Assembly: GCA_023142645.1 (NCBI GenBank)
Contig: JAGLJE010000120.1
Location: forward strand, 1-5,091
DNA: 5,091 nt
Source: Candidatus Altimarinota bacterium
Lineage (GTDB): Bacteria > Patescibacteriota > Gracilibacteria > JAHISY01
Reading direction: 5' to 3'
In this document: positions 1-4,842 of the stretch, piece after piece
How positions within the stretch are numbered: position 1 is the stretch's first letter
Layout of the letters: the number at the start of each line of letters is the position of its first letter
Notes under the pieces: generated by a model
The model's database searches: none
What the model was told of the DNA's origin: nothing
What the model saw: the letters and a program-made list of their open reading frames with translations, nothing else
Translations under genes and position numbers: made by a program

Positions 1-637
1 AATTTTTGGAAATGTCTTTCGGTAGCAGCCATGCTCGCGGCAACATTTCGGGATTTTTCGAACCACGAGAAATTTTTTCAATCTCTGGTCCACCGGGATA
101 CTGCAAGCCAAGCAGTCGCGCAATTTTATCAAACGCCTCCCCTGCCGCATCATCGAGCGTTTCACCAAGCAGTCGCGGTTTGCTTTTTGAATCCTTCAGT
201 AAAACAAGTTCATTGTGTCCGCCACTCGCGGTAAGCACGACAATAGGGAATTTAAAATTTCGATAATCCCGTTCGAGCCAATTCGAACGAATGTGCCCGA
301 GAATATGGTTAACGGGAATGATTTTTTTATTTGCAAAAGCGGCAAGCGTGTTCGCCGTGATCACTCCCGCCAGCAGCGAGGAATTTAATCCCGGTCCGGC
401 AGCTACCGCAATCGCATCGATTTTTTTGAATGGAATTTTTGCAATTTCGAGCACCTCCGAAATCACGGGAATGATTTTCCCAACATGTTCGCGTGCAGCA
501 ACTTCAGGCACGACTCCGCCGGTTTTACGATGAATGGAAATCTGTGAAGCAATCACACTCCCGAGAACTTCTGAGCCGTTGCGAACAACGGCGGCAGCAG
601 TTTCATCACAGCTGGTTTCAATTCCAAGAATAAGCAT
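1..637 (-). CDS. tsaD: tRNA N6-adenosine threonylcarbamoyltransferase TsaD, 5' part only
   Basis: TsaD (Gcp/YgjD/Kae1 family) transfers the threonylcarbamoyl group to A37 of ANN-decoding tRNAs, making t6A in the cytoplasm together with TsaB and TsaE. The visible 212 residues run off the left edge; bacterial family members are usually about 340 residues, so roughly the last third is missing. Family signatures seen are the ASKHA-type start LGIETSCDET (residues 4-13), the GGVVPEVAAREH block (40-51), the metal-binding H111-x3-H115 pair at the same numbers as in E. coli TsaD, SGGHNEL (138-144), and GETLDDAAGEAFDK followed by YPGGP (158-184). The ATG at 635-637 is chosen because it gives the typical MLILGIETS start; there is no good ribosome site, and a TTG two codons upstream is an alternative. 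It follows the 110-aa gene by 38 bases and is probably co-transcribed with it. Identification is firm; only the 3' end is unseen. Confidence 0.97.
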   Translation of the reverse strand, partial: MLILGIETSCDETAAAVVRNGSEVLGSVIASQISIHRKTGGVVPEVAAREHVGKIIPVISEVLEIAKIPFKKIDAIAVAAGPGLNSSLLAGVITANTLAAFANKKIIPVNHILGHIRSNWLERDYRNFKFPIVVLTASGGHNELVLLKDSKSKPRLLGETLDDAAGEAFDKIARLLGLQYPGGPEIEKISRGSKNPEMLPRAWLLPKDISKN

Positions 638-675
638 CCGCAAGATTTTGCTGGAAAACAGCAGGAAAGAAAAGT

Positions 676-1008
676 TTATTTTTCATCCCATGTCTTATCG
701 TTAGCAGCTGCCGATTTATAATCAATAACCTGTGAAACAGGTTTTCGGAAGCAAGACCGAAGATTTTTAACAGACTCGCTCTTTTTGTCTTTTCGTAAAG
801 CGGAATCAACCCAATCTTTCAGCTGCTTGTGAGAATAATTTCCGCCAGTTTCCTTTTTAAGAAAATTTTTCACATTCTGCAATGTCCATTGAATCCGCCC
901 GCGCGGAATACGGGGAAATTTTTTGGCTAAATCATTCACCAAATCATCTTCTGCTTCTGTCGAAAACAGACTTGTCTGTTTAAATTCCAAAATTCTTTCA
1001 AGCTTCAT
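676..1008 (-). CDS. Hypothetical protein, 110 aa, between the aldolase gene and tsaD
   Basis: I do not recognise this protein. It is a small, charged, probably mostly helical and soluble protein, with no signal peptide or membrane segment and a single cysteine (C85). The N-terminal part (residues 1-30) looks like an amphipathic helix region with acidic stretches. A basic segment follows around PRIPRGR (32-38), then a lysine-rich part with GGNYSHKQLKDW (55-66). The tail is hydrophilic and ends in WDEK. The basic central part could bind nucleic acid, but no named helix-turn-helix is convincing. Reality as a gene is supported by a full-length frame with no competing ORF, the best promoter in the window just upstream, a start context (TTTCAAAATG) identical to that of two well-identified neighbours, and close spacing to tsaD. 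Function is unknown. It may be a lineage-specific protein. Confidence 0.75.
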   Translation of the reverse strand: MKLERILEFKQTSLFSTEAEDDLVNDLAKKFPRIPRGRIQWTLQNVKNFLKKETGGNYSHKQLKDWVDSALRKDKKSESVKNLRSCFRKPVSQVIDYKSAAANDKTWDEK

Positions 1009-1034
1009 TTTGAAAAATTAAGTTTGATTACTAT

Positions 1035-1063
1035 GAGGATTTTTGATTTTAGAAAAAGTCCTC
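1035..1063 (-). repeat. Imperfect palindrome spanning the -10 box (operator or hairpin)
   Basis: On the minus strand, GAGGACTTTTT (1053-1063) is complementary to AAAAATCCTC (1035-1044), giving ten base pairs with one bulged C. The eight-base loop CTAAAATC (1045-1052) contains the TAAAAT -10 box of the promoter described here. It could be an operator for a dimeric regulator at this promoter, or an RNA hairpin at the end of read-through transcripts from the aldolase gene. A clear U-run does not follow the stem, so it is not a standard intrinsic terminator. It could also be chance in AT-rich DNA. Confidence 0.45.
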
Positions 1064-1074
1064 CATTTCGTCAA
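1046..1074 (-). promoter_or_regulatory. Sigma70-like promoter ahead of the 110-aa gene and tsaD
   Basis: On the minus strand, a -35 box TTGACG (1069-1074) is followed by a 17-base spacer and a -10 box TAAAAT (1046-1051). Each box matches the sigma70 consensus in 5 of 6 positions, and the spacer is the ideal length. Transcription would begin near 1039, leaving a leader of about 30 bases to the ATG at 1008. It lies in the largest intergenic gap of the window (1009-1131), as expected for a real promoter. The call rests on sequence match only. Confidence 0.65.
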
Positions 1075-1131
1075 ATTTAAAAATACGCCAAAAATAACTC
1101 TCTTTTCCCAAACTTCAATCTCACAACAAAA

Positions 1132-1929
1132 CTACTTCAAAAACTCCTGCACGGCTTCCTCTGCGGTCTTGCCGTCGTGAACCACCACTGCAGTTGCTTT
1201 TATGAAGTTAGCCGGATTTTTGTGCTGGAAAGCATTTCGACCCATCGCCACTCCTGCCCCGCCGGCAGCAATCGCACCTTCGACATTTTTCAGCGCTTGT
1301 AAATCATCTCCTTTCGCCCCGCCGGCAATCACGACTGGCACACCGAGTGCACCGTCAACGACTTCGCGGAAACTCTCCGAATCACCAGTGTACGGTACTT
1401 TAATAATATCTGCGCCGAGTTCCGCCGCGACACGCGCCACGAGTTTCACATTTTTAACATCGTTCGGATTATCAATTTTTGGACCGCGCGGGTAAGCCAT
1501 CACGAGTAGCGGCACTCCCCACTCGAGACAATCCGTCGCAATCTTGCCAAACCCACGAAGCTGCTCTGCCTCAGTTTCACTACCGAAATTGATATGAATC
1601 GAAACCGCATCCGCACCCATTTTAAGGGCAGTTTGGACATTATTGACCGGCACTTTTTCATTCCCGTCCACCGGGTTTAATTCTGTCGAGATAGAAAAAT
1701 GGAGAATTAGCCCAACATCTTTTCCGGTCGAACGGTGACCGTGGAGCGCAAGTCCGAGATGACCGACAACCGCGTTCGCGCCACCATCCGCCGCCCAGTC
1801 TGCCGCGTCTTTTAGGTTCACGAGACCGTCAATTGGTCCCATCCCCGCACCATGATCAAGCGGAAGAATAACCGTTTTCCTAGAGTTTCGATCGATGATT
1901 CTTTCAAGGCGAATTTTTTTACCATGCAT
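1132..1929 (-). CDS. Archaeal-type class I aldolase (FBP aldolase or ADH synthase), DeoC/FbaB/LacD family
   Basis: A 265-aa Schiff-base aldolase with a TIM-barrel fold, the usual length for the family. It carries the catalytic set of archaeal class I aldolases: Asp25 in PLDHG (23-27), Tyr146 in AYPRG (145-149) and the Schiff-base Lys177 in IIKVPYTGD (175-183). Phosphate-binding glycine motifs are VIAGGAK (200-206) and GVAMGRNAFQH (226-236). Two activities are possible. One is cleavage/synthesis of fructose 1,6-bisphosphate in glycolysis and gluconeogenesis. The other is 2-amino-3,7-dideoxy-D-threo-hept-6-ulosonate synthase, the first step of the archaeal DHQ route to aromatics; overall the sequence resembles my recollection of Methanocaldococcus MJ0400, an enzyme of that type. 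No aroB-prime-like partner is nearby, so the glycolytic role is somewhat favoured. The ATG at 1929 starts the conserved GKKIRLERI region; no Shine-Dalgarno site is seen. It lies 38 bases after ispH and may have its own promoter. Family is certain, substrate is not. Confidence 0.93.
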   Translation of the reverse strand: MHGKKIRLERIIDRNSRKTVILPLDHGAGMGPIDGLVNLKDAADWAADGGANAVVGHLGLALHGHRSTGKDVGLILHFSISTELNPVDGNEKVPVNNVQTALKMGADAVSIHINFGSETEAEQLRGFGKIATDCLEWGVPLLVMAYPRGPKIDNPNDVKNVKLVARVAAELGADIIKVPYTGDSESFREVVDGALGVPVVIAGGAKGDDLQALKNVEGAIAAGGAGVAMGRNAFQHKNPANFIKATAVVVHDGKTAEEAVQEFLK

Positions 1930-1964
1930 TTTGAAAGGATTAGAAAGCTAATTTCGTGGAGTTA

Positions 1965-1992
1965 ATTTTACAAGTTTTTTAGTTTTTCACAA
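1965..1992 (-). promoter_or_regulatory. Possible promoter for the aldolase gene, inside the end of ispH
   Basis: On the minus strand, TTGTGA (1987-1992, 4 of 6 to the -35 consensus) lies 16 bases before TAAAAT (1965-1970, 5 of 6 to the -10 consensus). The start would fall near 1958, about 29 bases before the aldolase ATG, a distance close to that of the promoter of the 110-aa gene. The -10 box includes the ispH stop codon. A small inverted repeat, ATTAG-CTTT-CTAAT (1939-1952), lies in the leader. The region is AT-rich, so a chance match is quite possible. Confidence 0.35.
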
Positions 1993-2789
1993 ACTTGCGC
2001 AATTACCTTTTCAGGAGTGCTTGCCCCCGCCGTCACACCAACAGTGTGGATTTTTGTAAACCATTTTTTTTGGATCTCATTTTTATTTTCGATCAAAAAG
2101 GCCGAGCGAATCTGCCGGACAATTTCAAAAAGTTGCCGCGTGTTATTTGATCTCCGACCACCGATGACAATCATCAAATCCACTTTTTTTGCTAGTGAAG
2201 CCGCAGCAGCTTGCCGTTCGCGAGTCGCACTGCAGATCGTGTCTTTCGGAGTTACATGCACTTTCAGTTTTTTGAGAATTTTCAAAACCCGCTCGAATTT
2301 CTCCGCTTGTTCGGTCGTTTGCGAGAGTAGCGCAACTTTTTTACCAGTAAATTTTTGCAGCCGCTTTTCTGAAATTTTTTGAATTACCTCCACTTCCGGA
2401 AAATCCTCAATTACCGCCTGCATCTCAGGATGACGCCGTTGTCCGATGACAAGAATCGGAATTTTTTTTGATGTGAATTTCTTTATCTCTGCGTGGATTT
2501 TTTTCACGAACGGACAACTTGCATCTACGACTTTAACTTTTTTCTTTTTTAGTTCGCACATTTTTTTTTCGGAAATTCCGTGCGCACGAATAATCACCAC
2601 CCCTGTTCGAATTTTTGAAATCGCCGAAACCGCTCGCACCCCACAAGCATTTAATTCTTCCAAAACTTCAGGATTATGAATCAACTCTCCGAGAGTTTGA
2701 ATTTTTTTACCACGAAAATTCCGCGCCAATTCATACGCCCGTTGAACCCCAAAACAAAACCCCGCGGGATCGGCTCGAATAATTTTCAC
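1968..2789 (-). CDS. ispH: 4-hydroxy-3-methylbut-2-enyl diphosphate reductase IspH (LytB)
   Basis: IspH is the last enzyme of the MEP (non-mevalonate) pathway. It reduces HMBPP to IPP and DMAPP with a [4Fe-4S] cluster in the cytoplasm. The 273-aa length is normal for the short, single-domain form. The three cluster cysteines are present: C12 in GFCFGV, C92 in DASCPFV and C186 in DTICSAT. Substrate-binding residues follow family positions: H38 (LIHNPEV), H70 (RAHG), H120 and the proton-donor Glu122 (HPEM), T158 (SQTT), S214 and N216 (GGRRSNNT), and S257 (AGASTPE). At the middle position of the usual Ser-Ser-Asn triad there is Asn215. The start is a GTG at 2787-2789, preceded by CTGCAAAA and 14 bases after the rpmE stop, so it is probably co-transcribed with rpmE. 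Its presence indicates that this organism makes its own isoprenoids, for example the undecaprenyl carrier used by the glycosyltransferase in this block. Confidence 0.97.
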   Translation of the reverse strand: MKIIRADPAGFCFGVQRAYELARNFRGKKIQTLGELIHNPEVLEELNACGVRAVSAISKIRTGVVIIRAHGISEKKMCELKKKKVKVVDASCPFVKKIHAEIKKFTSKKIPILVIGQRRHPEMQAVIEDFPEVEVIQKISEKRLQKFTGKKVALLSQTTEQAEKFERVLKILKKLKVHVTPKDTICSATRERQAAAASLAKKVDLMIVIGGRRSNNTRQLFEIVRQIRSAFLIENKNEIQKKWFTKIHTVGVTAGASTPEKVIAQVCEKLKNL

Positions 2790-2803
2790 TTTTGCAGAAA
2801 ATT

Positions 2804-3274
2804 TTATACTTCTTTTTTCTCAGTAGCTTTTGAATTTTCAGATTTATCTTTTTTATTTTCTCTAACCTCTTTTTCTGCCGACTGTTTATTGTCAACCACC
2901 AATTTTTCTTTAGCTTTCGCACTCGAAAGCTCACGTTTCTTCGCCGCTGTTCCCACACGATGCACTGCTCGTTTCGAATCCACCGCACTTCCTCGCCTTG
3001 CGGAACTCGCCACGGCCGCCGCCTTCACACTTTCGGAAATTTTAGATTTCTTCTTTGAATCTTTCGCTGTCTCCGCTGCTTTCATTCTCGCGCGGAATTT
3101 ATCCACCTTTCCGGCAGTATCGACCAATTTTTGCTTGCCGGTATAAAACGGATGACACGCCGAACAAATTTCGGTTTTAATTGCCTTCACAGTAGAATCA
3201 AACACGAAACTTGCCCCGCAACTGCAGGTTGCGGCTATTTTTTTGTGAACGGTTGGATGAATTTCAGATTTCAT
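2804..3274 (-). CDS. rpmE: 50S ribosomal protein L31 (zinc-ribbon type) with long charged C-terminal tail
   Basis: L31 sits on the large subunit at the bridge to the small-subunit head. The first 60 or so residues are the L31 domain: the start MKSEIHP, a zinc-binding CxC (C17, C19), a second CxxC (C37, C40) and the family hallmark HPFYTGKQK (41-49). Four cysteines make it the zinc-containing (C+) form. Usual length is about 65-90 residues; this one has 156. The extra 90 or so residues are rich in Lys, Glu, Ala and Ser, with no predicted fold, and end in a highly charged stretch ([18 protein letters not shown]). The frame stays open and uninterrupted, so this looks like a true extension rather than a fusion by frameshift. 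The ATG at 3274 is the family start and has an A-rich leader (TTTCTAAAAA) instead of a Shine-Dalgarno site. A candidate promoter lies just upstream. ispH follows after 14 bases. Confidence 0.95.
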   Translation of the reverse strand: MKSEIHPTVHKKIAATCSCGASFVFDSTVKAIKTEICSACHPFYTGKQKLVDTAGKVDKFRARMKAAETAKDSKKKSKISESVKAAAVASSARRGSAVDSKRAVHRVGTAAKKRELSSAKAKEKLVVDNKQSAEKEVRENKKDKSENSKATEKKEV

Positions 3275-3296
3275 TTTTTAGAAATTAAGCTGCGGG

Positions 3297-3325
3297 ATTT
3301 TACGGATTTTGATAGAAAAATGCAA
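3297..3325 (-). promoter_or_regulatory. Possible promoter for rpmE-ispH
   Basis: In the 58-base gap between the glycosyltransferase and rpmE, the minus strand shows TTGCAT (3320-3325; only the TTG core matches the -35 consensus), a 17-base spacer, and TAAAAT (3297-3302). Transcription would start near 3290, giving a leader of about 16 bases to the rpmE ATG. The -10 box is identical to the one at the other two candidate promoters of this window. The weak -35 box keeps this tentative. Confidence 0.4.
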
Positions 3326-3332
3326 CCGCTTT

Positions 3333-4160
3333 TTATCTCTCCCGCCACACGAGCCGAATAAACCGAAAAGTAGCATTCCAGATTCGTGGCAAACGCGACG
3401 GCTGGCGGATCAGTCGCCACAGCCATTCAAGACCGAGCCGGCGAAAAATTCCTGGAGCGCGAGAAATCATTCCCGCGTGAAAATCAAACGCTCCACCAAT
3501 TCCCGCCGCGAACTTCACCGTTTTTAGTTTTGATAAATTTCGCGCAATCCACATTTCCTGATTAGGCGCGCCGAAAGCCACAAAAAGCAGCTCTGCTCTT
3601 GACTCGTCGATTTGCTCTCGAATCTTCGCTTCCTCGGAAATTTTCGGAGAGCCAGCGAAAACTCCTGAAATTTCAAGCTGCGAAAACCTCCGTTCGATTT
3701 TTTTTTTCACCTTTTCCGCGATTCCTTCCCTCGCTCCAAGCAAGAAAACTTTCTTTTTTCGGGAAGCTGCAAATTCAAGAAGTTTCAAAAAAAGATCAGT
3801 ACCGGTAGTTCTTTCTGGAATCACTTTTCGAATTTTCTGCGGAACGAAAAGAACCGCCGCAAGCGAAATAAGTAGTGTGAAAAAATTCCGTCTTTTTAAA
3901 TTCAAAAAATAGCTCGCCCACAAAATTCCCACTCCATCCGCCGCTACGAAATCCGAGGAGTTGAGAACTTTTTTGAACGCGGAACTTTTCTGTGCCGCAA
4001 GCACCATCTCTGGATTTGGAGTGGTGAGAAAAAATTTACCCGCAGGCTGAATTTTTTGGGACTTTGGATCCCTTCCGTGAAAAAAATCTGCCACTCGCAA
4101 AAGTGCTTCGCTCTCACGAACCGCATCGAAACCGATTCCGGCGATGAAAACTCGAGACAA
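3333..4160 (-). CDS. WecG/TagA/CpsF family glycosyltransferase (GT26)
   Basis: These enzymes add an N-acetylmannosamine-type sugar to an undecaprenyl-diphosphate-linked sugar at the inner face of the membrane during synthesis of teichoic acids, capsules or common antigens. From a TTG start the protein is 275 aa. It shows the opening strand VFIAGIGFDAV (4-14), TPNPE with the substrate Thr47 and Asn49 (47-51), ADGVGI with the probable catalytic base Asp75 (74-79), LGAREG (near 145), FGAPNQEMWI, and GIGGAFDFHAG followed by RAPGIFRRLGLEWLWRLIRQP. Thr-to-Asp spacing (28) matches that of Thermoanaerobacter TagA. A hydrophobic insert (FFTLLISLAAVLFVP, about 93-107) lies after the Asp motif. The start is uncertain: the TTG at 4158-4160 lies 13 bases after the jag stop and fits the family start. 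An ATG at 4238 has GGAG four bases upstream but would overlap jag by 65 bases. Exact sugar and polymer cannot be told from sequence. Confidence 0.92.
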   Translation of the reverse strand: MSRVFIAGIGFDAVRESEALLRVADFFHGRDPKSQKIQPAGKFFLTTPNPEMVLAAQKSSAFKKVLNSSDFVAADGVGILWASYFLNLKRRNFFTLLISLAAVLFVPQKIRKVIPERTTGTDLFLKLLEFAASRKKKVFLLGAREGIAEKVKKKIERRFSQLEISGVFAGSPKISEEAKIREQIDESRAELLFVAFGAPNQEMWIARNLSKLKTVKFAAGIGGAFDFHAGMISRAPGIFRRLGLEWLWRLIRQPSRLPRIWNATFRFIRLVWRER

Positions 4161-4173
4161 GCTGCTTCGGATT

Positions 4174-4653
4174 TTACTTCTTTTTGATAACCACCGCGCG
4201 GTAACCGAAATTACCTGTTGACTCGGTAGTAAGATCATCCCACTCCGGTTTTACTAATTCGAGGTGCACGAGCCTTCGCATGAATCCGCTCATCGGCGGA
4301 AGCTTTACCGGATTTCCGCTCGTGCGAACCTGTTCCGCTCGCCGTTTCGCGAGTTCAATTGCTTCCTCCTCTTTCTTTTTTCGATAACCATCAACATCGA
4401 CAACAAGGGTGATACGGCGATTCAATTCCTCCGCTTTTTTACTCGCTACAAGACGAAGAATGTGCTGAAAAGCCTCGAGATTATCGCCATGTTTACCGAT
4501 GAGAAGCGGCGCATCTGTTGTTTTGATTTCGACAAGATAAGCTTCAAAATCGCTACCTTCCTTATCTTCACGCCGCTTCACGAGCACACTCGCCTCATCG
4601 AGCTGCAATCCCGCGAGCATATCTTCAGCGGCAGATTTGATTGTGAGTTCCAT
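4174..4653 (-). CDS. jag: KH-R3H single-strand RNA-binding protein, Jag/KhpB family
   Basis: Proteins of this family (Jag, SpoIIIJ-associated protein, also KhpB or EloR) bind RNA and, in firmicutes studied, influence cell elongation and division; the gene typically follows yidC, as here. The 159 residues comprise a type II KH domain with the GxxG loop G53-K-H-G56 in LLIGKHGDNLEAFQHIL (50-66), a helical linker rich in Lys and Glu (91-110), and an R3H domain with R126-x3-H130 in MRRLVHLEL (125-133), ending in the usual YRAVVIKKK. The N-terminal Jag-N domain found in many firmicute homologues is absent; the short form is common elsewhere. The ATG at 4653 is the only usable start: a stop codon lies four codons upstream in frame. 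No Shine-Dalgarno site is at the right distance; an AGGAG occurs 28 bases upstream (4682-4686), too far to serve. The role in this organism is inferred from the family. Confidence 0.95.
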   Translation of the reverse strand: MELTIKSAAEDMLAGLQLDEASVLVKRREDKEGSDFEAYLVEIKTTDAPLLIGKHGDNLEAFQHILRLVASKKAEELNRRITLVVDVDGYRKKKEEEAIELAKRRAEQVRTSGNPVKLPPMSGFMRRLVHLELVKPEWDDLTTESTGNFGYRAVVIKKK

Positions 4654-4704
4654 TTTGAAAATAAATTAGTAATTTAACCCTCTCCTAAGTTTTAAAGAAC
4701 TCTC

Positions 4705-4842
4705 TTAATCCTTTTTCTCGTCTATTCTCGCTTTATCTATAATTTCGGCAATGTTAATTCGACCGGTTCTAGAAATTTCCTCATGTATTTTTCTCTTTAA
4801 AATTTGATCTTTGATTGCCTCAATTGGATCCATAAAAATCAT
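4705..4842 (-). CDS. Small ORF of 45 codons overlapping the yidC stop (unrecognised)
   Basis: The ATG at 4840-4842 overlaps the yidC stop codon as ATGA, an arrangement typical of translational coupling, and the frame runs 45 codons to a TAA at 4705-4707. A second in-frame ATG three codons on (4831-4833) would give 42 residues beginning MDPIEAIKDQ. The product would be hydrophilic and helical, rich in Ile, Lys, Glu and Arg, with no cysteine and no membrane segment; the second half (EEISRTGRINIAEIIDK, 21-37) has a faint helix-turn-helix look, which I would not press. Codon use differs from its neighbours: three of four arginines are AGA and three of eleven isoleucines ATA. It fills the gap between yidC and jag, leaving 51 bases before the jag ATG. 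It may be a real small protein, a remnant of one, or a chance frame. Confidence 0.45.
   Translation of the reverse strand: MIFMDPIEAIKDQILKRKIHEEISRTGRINIAEIIDKARIDEKKD

Noticed and set aside
638..660. Short hairpin TGCTG-TTTTC-CAGCA just upstream of tsaD
   Set aside because: Only five base pairs with no U-run or sequestered start site; too weak to call a regulatory element.
618..809. 63-codon minus-strand frame between the 110-aa gene and tsaD
   Set aside because: It overlaps the end of the 110-aa gene and the start of tsaD in a different frame and has no family resemblance.
1009..1131. Intrinsic terminator after the aldolase gene
   Set aside because: The inverted repeat at 1035-1063 is AT-rich at its tip, has a bulge, and is not followed by a U-run on the minus strand; it overlaps a much better promoter match.
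2790..2830. Promoter for ispH based on TATAAAAT at the rpmE stop codon
   Set aside because: No -35-like hexamer occurs 16-18 bases upstream in the purine-rich L31 tail, and ispH is only 14 bases after rpmE.
2731..2988. 85-codon minus-strand frame across the rpmE-ispH junction
   Set aside because: It lies in another frame over two well-identified genes, with a low-complexity Lys/Arg-rich product expected from AT-rich shifted reading.
2676..3146. 156-codon plus-strand frame opposite rpmE and ispH
   Set aside because: It is antisense to two clear genes; its Phe/Ser/Ala-rich product is the mirror of the Lys/Glu-rich L31 tail.
4682..4686. AGGAG as the ribosome binding site of jag
   Set aside because: It is 28 bases before the ATG, and a stop codon lies in frame four codons upstream of the ATG, so no earlier start could use it.
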